In this document: one piece after another, positions 1 through 7,818 of the stretch
Layout of the letters: each line of letters opens with the position of its first letter
Position numbering within the stretch: the stretch's first letter is position 1
Assembly (NCBI GenBank): GCA_903853385.1
Contig: CAINTJ010000102.1
Span: 1-64,000, forward strand
Direction: 5' to 3'
Length of the DNA: 64,000 nt
Origin: an uncultured Gammaproteobacteria bacterium
Lineage (GTDB): Bacteria; Pseudomonadota; Gammaproteobacteria; Pseudomonadales; Pseudohongiellaceae
The notes under the pieces: generated by a model
Database searches by the model: none
What the model saw: the letters and a program-made list of their open reading frames with translations, nothing else
What the model was told of the DNA's origin: nothing
Made by a program: the position numbers and the translations under genes

Positions 1-1
1 G

Positions 2-1306
2 CTATTGGTGGTATTTCTCGGTCTTGCCGGCTATGTCCTCGATCGTGCCTATCAGCAAAGTGTGGTTGCGGCAGTAGCAGAACGATTACAGCTGCAGGTT
101 TATGCGTTGTTGGGGGTGGCGGAACCGGAAGCCAACCGTTTTTTCCTGCCCGACCTCGAAGAGGCCCGTTTTACCCAGATCGACTCTGGTCTCTACGGCT
201 TCATCTTCGATCGCAACGGTCACGAACTCTGGCGCAGCCCTTCTGCACTCACGCTCAATCTGGATGTTTCGCCTTTGCTGAGCAGCAAGATGCAGCCTGG
301 GCAAACCAATTATGGCCAGGTCAGTGCCGGCGAACAGGGCACGCTGGCCTGGGCCAGCTATCGCACCTATTGGGAAGCGCTCGGCCAGTATTTCTATTTC
401 GTGGTAATGGAATCCACCGCACCCACCAATGCGCAGATTCAGGAATTCGAATCCACGCTCTATCTGTGGTTCGGTGCACTCACGGTGCTGCTGAGCATAG
501 CCCAATACTATTTTCTGCAATGGGGGCTGCGCCCCTTGCAGCAACTGGCGCAGGATGTATCAGCTATCGAAAGCGGCGCCCAGGACCAGTTGCAGCAACA
601 ATATCCGAGCGAGTTGGTGCCGGTGACTGAGAACCTGAATCTGCTGATCAAAAGCGAGCGCGAACGCCAGAATCATTTCCGTACCATGCTGGGCAATCTT
701 GCCCACAGCCTGAAGACGCCGTTGGCAGTGTTGTCCACAGCCTTGCAGGAAGCCAAACATCAGAGCCACTTTACTGAAGAGCATCAGAAGGACATGGCCG
801 AGCAGCTGCAGCGTATGGACCAGATTGTGTCCTATCAGCTCAGACGAGCCGTGAAAACCAATCAGGCAGCGCTGGCACGCCCGGTCGCGTTGGCGCCGGT
901 GCTCAATAAAATCATCGGTGCATTGCAGAAGGTCTACCGCGATAAAGCCACCAAAGTGCAGCTTGAACTTGCCGCAGGTGCGCAGTTTTACGGGGATGAA
1001 AGCGATCTGATGGAGCTGTGCGGCAATGTGCTCGACAACGCATTCAAATACGGACACACGCTGGTGCAAGTGAGGGCAATCCAGAAAGGCAAGGCTTTGC
1101 TGCTCGAGGTCAATGATGATGGCAATGGCATTGCCGAGAGTGATCGCCGCTATGTGCTGCAGCGCGGTGCACGTGCTGATACGGTCAAGAGCGGCCAGGG
1201 CATTGGCCTGGCAGTGGTGGCAGAAATCGTCAGCGCCTATGGTGGTGAGCTGAGCATAGATCGCAGTGAATGGGGCGGGGCCAGCATCAAGATGCGCCTG
1301 GGTTGA
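2..1306 (+). CDS. phoQ: PhoQ-like sensor histidine kinase, 5' truncated by the window edge
   Basis: This is the sensor kinase of a two-component system, set in the inner membrane, most like PhoQ. The reading frame is open from the first base, so the true start lies upstream. Seen: the end of a first membrane segment, a periplasmic region of about 130 residues, a second membrane segment (about residues 150-170), a HAMP-like linker, then the H-box NLAHSLKTPL with the phospho-accepting His near residue 234. The N-box ELCGNVLDNAFKYG and the G-boxes NDDGNGI and GQGIGLAV follow. The form LAHSLKTPLAVL is characteristic of PhoQ kinases. The partner regulator is presumably upstream, outside the window. 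The gene ends 25 bases from the convergent NRAMP-like transporter gene. PhoQ proteins sense Mg2+ and cationic peptides; that this one does is inferred. Confidence 0.85.
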   Translation, partial: LLVVFLGLAGYVLDRAYQQSVVAAVAERLQLQVYALLGVAEPEANRFFLPDLEEARFTQIDSGLYGFIFDRNGHELWRSPSALTLNLDVSPLLSSKMQPGQTNYGQVSAGEQGTLAWASYRTYWEALGQYFYFVVMESTAPTNAQIQEFESTLYLWFGALTVLLSIAQYYFLQWGLRPLQQLAQDVSAIESGAQDQLQQQYPSELVPVTENLNLLIKSERERQNHFRTMLGNLAHSLKTPLAVLSTALQEAKHQSHFTEEHQKDMAEQLQRMDQIVSYQLRRAVKTNQAALARPVALAPVLNKIIGALQKVYRDKATKVQLELAAGAQFYGDESDLMELCGNVLDNAFKYGHTLVQVRAIQKGKALLLEVNDDGNGIAESDRRYVLQRGARADTVKSGQGIGLAVVAEIVSAYGGELSIDRSEWGGASIKMRLG

Positions 1307-1331
1307 GGGTTGCTTCTGATCAGTTCCTCTG

Positions 1332-2621
1332 TCAGAAGAAGGTAAAAAACATAACTCCAACCACCAGGGTCATCACCAGCGTGCAGAGACAGGCTAGCAC
1401 AGTGAGTTTTTTGCTGATGACAAAGCGCCCCATCACCCGTTTGTTGGATGCCATTAACATCATTACCACCATGATCGGCACTGCAATAACCCCGTTGATT
1501 ACCGCGCTCCAATAGAGCGTCTTGATTGGATCCAGCGGCATGAAACAAAAGGCAATGCCGATAACAGTCGCCAGACCGATGATCGCGTAGAACTCTTTGG
1601 CGCCGCTGAAACTCAACTCCAGGCTGTGCTTCCATTTGAAAGCGCCCGCCATGGCATAAGCGGCAGATCCGGCCAGCACCGGTATGGCCAGCAGGCCGGT
1701 ACCGATAATGCCTGCCCCAAACAAATAGAATGCAAAATCGCCGGCAAGTGGCCGCAATGCCGATGCAGCCTCTGCTGAAGTTTTTATATCGGTAATGCCG
1801 TGGGTGTTCAGGGTCATGGCCGTGGTCAACACAATAAAAAATGCCACCAGGTTGGAGAAGCCCATGCCGATCATGGTGTCCAGCTTGATGCGCCTGAAGT
1901 TTTCGCCAGCTTGTTCGGGGGCAATTCTGAGGGCTTTTTCGCGCGGGATTGCTTCCAGCTCTTCTACTTCTTGCGAGGCTTGCCAAAAAAACAGATAGGG
2001 ACTGATGGTAGTGCCAAACACTGCTACCACTGTGGTGGCAAATGCTGGAGTCCATGAAATGGTCGGGAAAAACGTGTGGGTGACTACTTCAGTCCAGGAA
2101 ATTCTTACTACAAAGACAGTTGCAACATAGGCAAGCAATGCCAGGGTCAGCCACTTTAAAATGCGGACATAACGATGATAGGGAATAAAAATTTGCAAAC
2201 CCAAAGACACAACGCCAAAGGCCAGTGCATACCAGTGCGCCGGTCCGCCCATCAATAATTTCAGGGAATCGCCCATGGCGGCCAGATCGGCGGCGATGTT
2301 GATGATGTTGGCGACCAGTAACAGCCCTACAATAAAATACAGCAGGCTGGTGGAATAATGTTTGCGGATATTTTCCGAAAGTCCGCGGCCGCTAACCCTG
2401 CCAATTTGTGCGCTGACCATTTGAATACCCACCATGAGCGGGTAAGTAAACAGCAAGGTCCACAACATGTTGGTGCCAAACTGTGCGCCGGCCTGGGAAT
2501 AGGTGGCAATTCCGCTGGGGTCATCATCCGCTGCGCCGGAAATAAGTCCTGGGCCGAGCTTCTTGAGCCAGGAATTACTGGGTGGCACGGCCGCGTCGCT
2601 GGTGGCTGGATTGTTGCTCAT
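1332..2621 (-). CDS. NRAMP-family divalent metal ion transporter, possibly of the Mg-type (NRMT) branch
   Basis: A 429-residue inner-membrane protein with about 11 hydrophobic segments. The NRAMP signature in the first helix reads DDDPSGIATYSQAG, where classical NRAMPs have DPGN. The sixth-helix region reads TISPYLFFWQ, where classical NRAMPs have the metal-binding MPH. Loss of that methionine is associated in the literature with magnesium-type NRAMP-related transporters, so Mg2+ rather than Mn2+/Fe2+ is a reasonable guess. The start is placed at 2621, giving MSNNPATSD; an earlier in-frame ATG would run into the upstream receptor gene. It lies 65 bases downstream of that receptor on the same strand, so the two are probably co-transcribed. 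Confidence 0.82.
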   Translation of the reverse strand: MSNNPATSDAAVPPSNSWLKKLGPGLISGAADDDPSGIATYSQAGAQFGTNMLWTLLFTYPLMVGIQMVSAQIGRVSGRGLSENIRKHYSTSLLYFIVGLLLVANIINIAADLAAMGDSLKLLMGGPAHWYALAFGVVSLGLQIFIPYHRYVRILKWLTLALLAYVATVFVVRISWTEVVTHTFFPTISWTPAFATTVVAVFGTTISPYLFFWQASQEVEELEAIPREKALRIAPEQAGENFRRIKLDTMIGMGFSNLVAFFIVLTTAMTLNTHGITDIKTSAEAASALRPLAGDFAFYLFGAGIIGTGLLAIPVLAGSAAYAMAGAFKWKHSLELSFSGAKEFYAIIGLATVIGIAFCFMPLDPIKTLYWSAVINGVIAVPIMVVMMLMASNKRVMGRFVISKKLTVLACLCTLVMTLVVGVMFFTFF

Positions 2622-2686
2622 TGATTTCTGCAGGGGCAAGATCGAACAAAAGTGTTGGATCAAGCATAGCACTATGATTGGCTGGT

Positions 2687-4795
2687 TTACTGAAACTTGT
2701 AACTCACCCCCACGCGCAATGTCCTCGGCTCGGTGGCGCGGCTCAAACGACAATTCACCTGTGCACAGTTGATGTCTTCCGAAGTCAGGCCGGCAGGATC
2801 CAACCCTTTTACATAAGCCGGATAGTTGTAGACGATTTCCTTGTGGGCAGTGTCAAGCAGGTTGATGACTTCGGCATAGACGGTCAGAGAATTCCAGTGA
2901 TGGGCGCCGCGCAGATTGACCGAGGTCAGTGGCTGGGCACGATCAGAGTTGTCGGCCAGCAGCGGATATGCCCCCATGTAACGCACACGCAAGCTAACAT
3001 CCCAATCATTTTTGGTTGCAGAAATGCCGATCTGTGCTGCTTCCTCAAGTGAATCGTCCACATAGGGGCCGTCAGGATTGTTGAGGAAGCGGGCAGTGCT
3101 GCTGGTATATACGCCATCGATGCCCAGCCAATCCAGTGGTTGCCAGAACATGGTCAGTTCAAGGCCGTGGCGTTTGGATGCACCCTTGGGTTCGACTGCA
3201 TTGGAGTCCCCTACAAATATCAACTCACTATCCTGGCTAAGCCACCAATACGATGCCGTGAATTTGAATGCACCCAGGTTGGTGCGTGCGCCTACTTCAT
3301 AGCCAGTACCTGGTGACAAGCCGACTTGTGGTGTTACCTTGTCGACCACGCCGCGCCCATCATTGGAGTGGAAGCCTTGGCCCCAGCTCGCATACAGTTC
3401 CAGATTGTCGAGTGCGGTATAGGCAAGTCCCACTTTTGGCGAAACCCGGGCCTCGCTGTGCTGGCCGGCGTTGCTGCCTGGCGTGTGGGCAGTTACATCG
3501 AAATTGTAGTAATCGCCGCGGATATTGGCCATTAGCCGCAGGTCCCGGGTGGCATACCAGGTGGATTCCACGAATGCACCCAGGGAGCCTTCAATGATGG
3601 CATTGTCGCTGATGGGCGAGACAAGCATGCCTTTGTCGTAATGACTCACGCCAACCTTGCTTATGTCGTCATACCGGAAATTGCCACCACCCGTCACTTG
3701 CCAGCTGTCATTGTCGAACAGAGTCTTGTCGGCACTGCCGCCGAGGGTCCAGCGTTGGTCGAACTGGCCGATCTGATAATCGTAGGTGGGGTTCGATGTC
3801 ATGGCCCAGTTGTAATACTGGCCATAGAGGGTGGCATTCCAGTCCTTGCCCTGCAGCTGGCTAGTCATGATCCAACGAGAGGTGTTGCCGGTTGCAGTAG
3901 GGTCCAGTGCGCAAAAGGCATCCGGGCAAACCGAGGTGCCTATCGCGCGTTCCGGCACCTGCTCGGTCGGATCCCATTTGGCGTTGTAACCCGAGACCGT
4001 CACCATGGCCCGGCCATAACTGGTGTCCTTCACATACTTGCTCCACACCGCATAATGTTCGAGATCTTCCGGCTGCTGCCAGGGGCCGTTGTATTGTTTG
4101 TGCTCGCCTACCAGGGTCAGGGTGCCGCCATTGACTGACTCACTGATTCCGCCCACATAACGTTGCCAGCCGTTTTCACCTAGCTCGGTGGAAACGAAAG
4201 GGTGTTCCAGTTCGTCAATGGTCTTGATGAAGGATGCGCCCACCATCGCGAAATCGCCGAGATCGGCACGGTAGGGGCCTTTGCGGTAATCGATGCGATC
4301 AACGATTTCAGGGATGAGACCATTCACGTCCAGATAACCCTGACCATGACCGTGTGAACGCAGGTTCCAGGGCATGCCGTCGATGAGGGCCGTATAGTCA
4401 GTGCCGTGATCGAGGTTGAAGCCGCGCAGGAAATACTGGTTGGCTTTGCCGCTGCCTGAGTGCTGCACGGCAACCATGCCCGGCATCGATTCCAGTAATT
4501 CTGCGGTTTTGAACATCGGGCGTATCAGCAGATCGGCTCCTCCTACGGAACCCTCGCTGGCGGCTTCGGCCTTGCCCAGCAAATCCATGTTGCGGCCGAA
4601 CACCGCGATTTCTTCAATCTCGCCCTTGGGGGCGGCAGCGGGAGGCGAGTTGGCTTGTTGGGCCATGGCAGTTGATACAGCGAATACTGTGAGCGGGAAG
4701 CCCCTCACAACAGCGTTGGAAACTTGCTGGGCCAGCAGCCGTATAAGCGGTGTGTGTTTGTAGGGGCGGTTGATGTGCTTGATACTGCTGTTCAT
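2687..4795 (-). CDS. TonB-dependent outer-membrane receptor
   Basis: A 702-residue outer-membrane beta-barrel receptor driven by TonB-ExbB-ExbD. It has a long signal peptide ending near AMA-QQ (about residue 45). The plug domain follows, with EEIAVFGRN, an LLESMPGM segment, the RGFNLDHGTD motif and IDGMPWNLRSHGHG. A barrel of alternating aromatic strands ends in VGVSYKFQ; a C-terminal aromatic plus polar residue is usual for barrel insertion. The substrate cannot be read from sequence. Being first in an operon with an NRAMP-like transporter, it may bring a metal or metal complex through the outer membrane. A purine-rich AAGGAAAG precedes the ATG. Confidence 0.88.
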   Translation of the reverse strand: MNSSIKHINRPYKHTPLIRLLAQQVSNAVVRGFPLTVFAVSTAMAQQANSPPAAAPKGEIEEIAVFGRNMDLLGKAEAASEGSVGGADLLIRPMFKTAELLESMPGMVAVQHSGSGKANQYFLRGFNLDHGTDYTALIDGMPWNLRSHGHGQGYLDVNGLIPEIVDRIDYRKGPYRADLGDFAMVGASFIKTIDELEHPFVSTELGENGWQRYVGGISESVNGGTLTLVGEHKQYNGPWQQPEDLEHYAVWSKYVKDTSYGRAMVTVSGYNAKWDPTEQVPERAIGTSVCPDAFCALDPTATGNTSRWIMTSQLQGKDWNATLYGQYYNWAMTSNPTYDYQIGQFDQRWTLGGSADKTLFDNDSWQVTGGGNFRYDDISKVGVSHYDKGMLVSPISDNAIIEGSLGAFVESTWYATRDLRLMANIRGDYYNFDVTAHTPGSNAGQHSEARVSPKVGLAYTALDNLELYASWGQGFHSNDGRGVVDKVTPQVGLSPGTGYEVGARTNLGAFKFTASYWWLSQDSELIFVGDSNAVEPKGASKRHGLELTMFWQPLDWLGIDGVYTSSTARFLNNPDGPYVDDSLEEAAQIGISATKNDWDVSLRVRYMGAYPLLADNSDRAQPLTSVNLRGAHHWNSLTVYAEVINLLDTAHKEIVYNYPAYVKGLDPAGLTSEDINCAQVNCRLSRATEPRTLRVGVSYKFQ

Positions 4796-4980
4796 GCTGC
4801 TTTCCTTACCTTGCCAAGCGGGAGCGCCGATGGCCCCCTGAGGATGGCAAGGATTTTAAGGTCGGAACTGGCAAAACAGAGTTTATTAACAGCTAACGAA
4901 CGGTTAGGTTAACGCGGCACCAATACGTTAAGAAGTGTGATTAAGCTGCCCAATGCTGACCAACCAGGTTTTGCGGCAAC

Positions 4981-5418
4981 TCAGAAATTACATTCACTGG
5001 GATCGAGTTCGGTGCGCAGTTCATTGCCGTGCTGATCATAGGTGCGCTGGTAGCAGCGCCCCTGCAGATCGCGCAGCAGGCTGGTCTCATTGCGATGGAT
5101 CGGCACGGAGCTGGTCTCGGGCAGCTCGCTATAGGTATTGTGCTCGACAATGACCTCACGAGACGGGTAGTAATAGCCGCCGTAGGGATAGCCATAAGGA
5201 TGGCCATAATAGGGGGCGCCAAAGGCGCTGTAGCCGATACCCATGCCAATGCCCAAGCCGATACCAGGGTAGAGGTTGTGATGAGGGCGAATAACGCGAA
5301 CTGGACCATGCCCGATGCTATGGAAGCCGCGGCCGGCATGGCCGCCAGCCATCGCCAACACCGGCGCCAGTGTCAGTACCAAGGGTAGCAACAACATGCG
5401 TTTGAACAGTATTTTCAT
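4981..5418 (-). CDS. small exported Gly/Tyr/His-rich protein of unknown function
   Basis: A 145-residue protein. The start at 5418 (MKILFKRMLLLPL) is chosen because AGGAGA lies seven bases upstream; an in-frame ATG 33 bases earlier lacks such a site. A signal peptide ends at about LAMA-GG. The mature N-terminal half is a low-complexity Gly/Tyr/His/Pro tract (PGIGLGIGMGIGY, then GHPYGYPYGGYYYP). The C-terminal half has a conserved-looking segment with two cysteines, GRCYQRTYDQHGNELRTEL ending DPSECNF. No known family is recognised with confidence. It resembles small exported proteins annotated only as hypothetical. It diverges from the downstream esterase gene. Confidence 0.7.
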   Translation of the reverse strand: MKILFKRMLLLPLVLTLAPVLAMAGGHAGRGFHSIGHGPVRVIRPHHNLYPGIGLGIGMGIGYSAFGAPYYGHPYGYPYGGYYYPSREVIVEHNTYSELPETSSVPIHRNETSLLRDLQGRCYQRTYDQHGNELRTELDPSECNF

Positions 5419-5567
5419 AACACTTCTCCTGCCCGGATTGCCCATAAGCAAACTGGAGTAGAGTGTAGGGCTGAATCACTGAATAACAACTGAATAAGAG
5501 CAGGTGGTTGATGTACTGCAAAATTAAAGGTCCCCTTACGCTGTTTTGCCAGAGGTCTGCGCACTCC

Positions 5568-6464
5568 ATGCAACAGCATATGCATCCAATACCTCATATT
5601 TTGCGAGGCCTTTCGTTTGCTTCACTCTTGCTCAGCAGCGTGCTGCTGGCTCAGTCCCCCCAAGAAGTGCATGACCTGGTTTATGCCACTGTGGATGGTA
5701 AAACGCTGAAGCTGGATTTGTATGTGCCGGCCACCGGCCATGCACCTTTGGTAATCTATGTGCATGGCGGCGTGTGGCGCAATGGCGACAAAACTTCCGG
5801 CCGCAGCTTTGCCACTGCCTTGGCAGCTGAGGGCTTCGCAGTGGCGAGTCTGGATTTCCGGCAGACTGTGCAGGCACCCTTTCCGGCCAATATCCACGAC
5901 ATCAAGGCTGGCATCCGCTTTTTGCGTGCCCACGCTGGCCAATATGGTTACAGCGCCGAGCGCATCGGCATCACAGGAGAATCTTCCGGCGCCCATCTGG
6001 CTTTGTTGGCCGGCGTCACCAACGGCGTCAAGGAACTGGAAGGCAATGTTGGTGACCAGCTGACAACTGCTTCCGATGTGCAAGCCATCGTCAGTTATTT
6101 TGCTGCTACCGACCTTACGACCATTCTTGCCCAGTCGACACCGTTCGGGCTGGGAGTGCGTGAGCCGGGTCTCACACTATTGCTGGGCGCTTTGCCTGAT
6201 AAAGTTCCGGAACTGGCCAGGCTGGCAAGTCCGGTTTTCCATGTTGATGCCGGGGATCCGCCCCTGTATTTGTTGCATGGAGACCGTGATCCACAAATGC
6301 CGGTGAACCAGAGTCTGCAGATGTGGGGTGTCTACAAGGCCGCCAAGCTGGATGTCACTTTTGATCCGGTCCACGGGGCAGTCCACGGTGGCCCGCTATT
6401 CTTTACTCCCGAGCATCAGCAAGCGGTGGTGGCTTTTTTGCGCAGAACTCTTTTCAAGCCGTAA
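5568..6464 (+). CDS. exported alpha/beta-hydrolase, esterase/lipase type
   Basis: A serine hydrolase of the alpha/beta fold, about 298 residues. It shows an oxyanion-hole motif HGGVWRNGDK and the nucleophile elbow GESSGAH with Ser near residue 139. Candidate acid and His residues lie in HGDRDPQMP and VHGAVHGG near the C-terminus. This layout matches the carboxylesterase/lipase group (BD-FAE and hormone-sensitive-lipase relatives). A hydrophobic N-terminus (ILRGLSFASLLLSSVLLAQS) suggests export to the periplasm. The start at 5568 is uncertain: ATGs at 5508 and 5580 are also in frame, and none has a strong ribosome site. Substrate unknown. Confidence 0.83.
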   Translation: MQQHMHPIPHILRGLSFASLLLSSVLLAQSPQEVHDLVYATVDGKTLKLDLYVPATGHAPLVIYVHGGVWRNGDKTSGRSFATALAAEGFAVASLDFRQTVQAPFPANIHDIKAGIRFLRAHAGQYGYSAERIGITGESSGAHLALLAGVTNGVKELEGNVGDQLTTASDVQAIVSYFAATDLTTILAQSTPFGLGVREPGLTLLLGALPDKVPELARLASPVFHVDAGDPPLYLLHGDRDPQMPVNQSLQMWGVYKAAKLDVTFDPVHGAVHGGPLFFTPEHQQAVVAFLRRTLFKP

Positions 6465-6477
6465 TCATGCTCCGTAG

Positions 6478-6780
6478 GTTGAAGATTTCGAACCGCTTTA
6501 TGCAGTCGCCTCTGATCCGTTGATCGGGGAACAGCATCCTGAACCAACTCATTGCCAGCGTCCGGTGTTCCAGCGTTTCTTCGATGGCGGGTCGGCGGCG
6601 GGCGCCGCTTGGGTGGTTATCGATAAAGCAAGCGGAAAAGTGATGGGTTCATCACGTTATTACGAGTACGACCAGGCTGCGGGCGCAATAGCGATTGGGT
6701 ACACTTTTCTGGCACGCACAATCGGCGCTCTCGTAAAGCGCCGGAAAAACTGGGTGGCGTGTTATCACATGAAACGATGA
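6478..6780 (+). pseudogene. remnant of a RimJ/RimL-type GNAT acetyltransferase
   Basis: Translation from 6478 gives VEDFEPLYAVASDPLIGEQ and then HPEPTHCQRPVFQRFFDGG, followed by GSSRYYEYD and IAIGYTFLAR. This is the middle of a GNAT acetyltransferase of the RimJ/RimL type. A TAG at 6475 sits directly before the homologous part, so the N-terminal third is missing. After FLAR the sequence diverges into unrelated residues and stops, so the acetyl-CoA-binding C-terminal half is lost. An in-frame TTG at 6520 could start a short peptide, but it would lack a complete fold. Best read as a decayed gene. Confidence 0.7.
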
Positions 6781-6789
6781 GGAATCTTC

Positions 6790-7779
6790 ATGGTCAGCCC
6801 GAGCCTTATGCCTACTAGCGGATTACTGCAAGCGCTTGGCATTCTTGATACCCCTGCCGAAGCCAGATTTGACCGCGTGACCCGTCTGGCCTCGCGGTTG
6901 TTTGCAGTGCCGGCCGCCCTGATTGTGATGGTCGATGAAGAGCGACAGTGGATCAAATCCATGAGTGGTCCTGCAGCGGCAGAACTGGCCCGCAACAATA
7001 TGCTGTTTTCCCTTCACGTTGATGCCGATGCGATCTTGCAAATTGCCGATGTCAGTACCGATGCCCGCTTTAGCGGTCAGCGCATGGCGCACTCATTACT
7101 CAAATTCTATGTTGCTTGCCCCCTTCATTCGCGTGAAGGTCATCGTCTGGGGATATTGTGTCTGCTGGATTATGTGCCGCGTACGCTGGATGCAGCTTCA
7201 CTGGAATGCTTGCGCGATCTCGCCGCAGTTGTTGAAAGCGAATTAGGTGTGCTGGAACTGGCTTCGCACGATGCGTTGACCGGCATTCCCAACAAGCGCG
7301 GCTTTCTGTTGTTGGCACAGCAAAATTTGGCATTGTGTGCGCGGCAAGGCCATGCAGGCTCGCTGGTGTTGCTGGAGCTCACTGGCCTCCAGTCCATCAA
7401 CGATACCTATGGTCGTATCGAGGGTGATCTTGCACTGCTGGTATTGGCTGACCAGTTGAAAAAAGCTTTTCGGGGCTCTGACAGCTTTGCCCGCATCAGT
7501 GCCGACCAGTTTGCTGTGTTCCTTGCCAATGCGACCAAACAGCAAGCTGAAACAGTATTTGCCCGCTTTACCTATGCCTTGCAGCAGTACAATCTGGAAG
7601 CGTGTCGTGACTATCAGCTGGCATATGCGAGCGTCATCGTTGAATTCAGCCCGCAAAAAAACCTGATACTTGAGCAGTTGCTCGGCCAGGCTGAATCCGA
7701 ACTGCACCAGTTGAAAAATTCTACTCCTGGCTGGCCCGGGCCTGGACAGCCTAAATCACAGGCTCTGCATGGAATATAG
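6790..7779 (+). CDS. GAF-GGDEF domain protein with degenerate GGDEF active site
   Basis: A 329-residue cytoplasmic protein with no membrane segment. Residues 10-150 form a GAF sensory domain (opening LQALGILDTPAEARFDRVTR, then MVDEERQWIKS and CPLHSREGHRLGILCLLD). Residues 160-320 form a diguanylate-cyclase fold beginning DALTGIPNKRGF. Where active cyclases carry GGDEF, this protein has ISADQ (about residues 236-240, in RISADQF). The metal- and GTP-binding acidic pair is therefore gone and c-di-GMP synthesis is unlikely. It may act as a binding or regulatory relic. The start has a GAGGAA site six bases upstream. Confidence 0.85.
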   Translation: MVSPSLMPTSGLLQALGILDTPAEARFDRVTRLASRLFAVPAALIVMVDEERQWIKSMSGPAAAELARNNMLFSLHVDADAILQIADVSTDARFSGQRMAHSLLKFYVACPLHSREGHRLGILCLLDYVPRTLDAASLECLRDLAAVVESELGVLELASHDALTGIPNKRGFLLLAQQNLALCARQGHAGSLVLLELTGLQSINDTYGRIEGDLALLVLADQLKKAFRGSDSFARISADQFAVFLANATKQQAETVFARFTYALQQYNLEACRDYQLAYASVIVEFSPQKNLILEQLLGQAESELHQLKNSTPGWPGPGQPKSQALHGI

Positions 7780-7818
7780 AGTGGGTGTGTTCTGGCAAGT
7801 CATCGCTGGCCGCACGAA

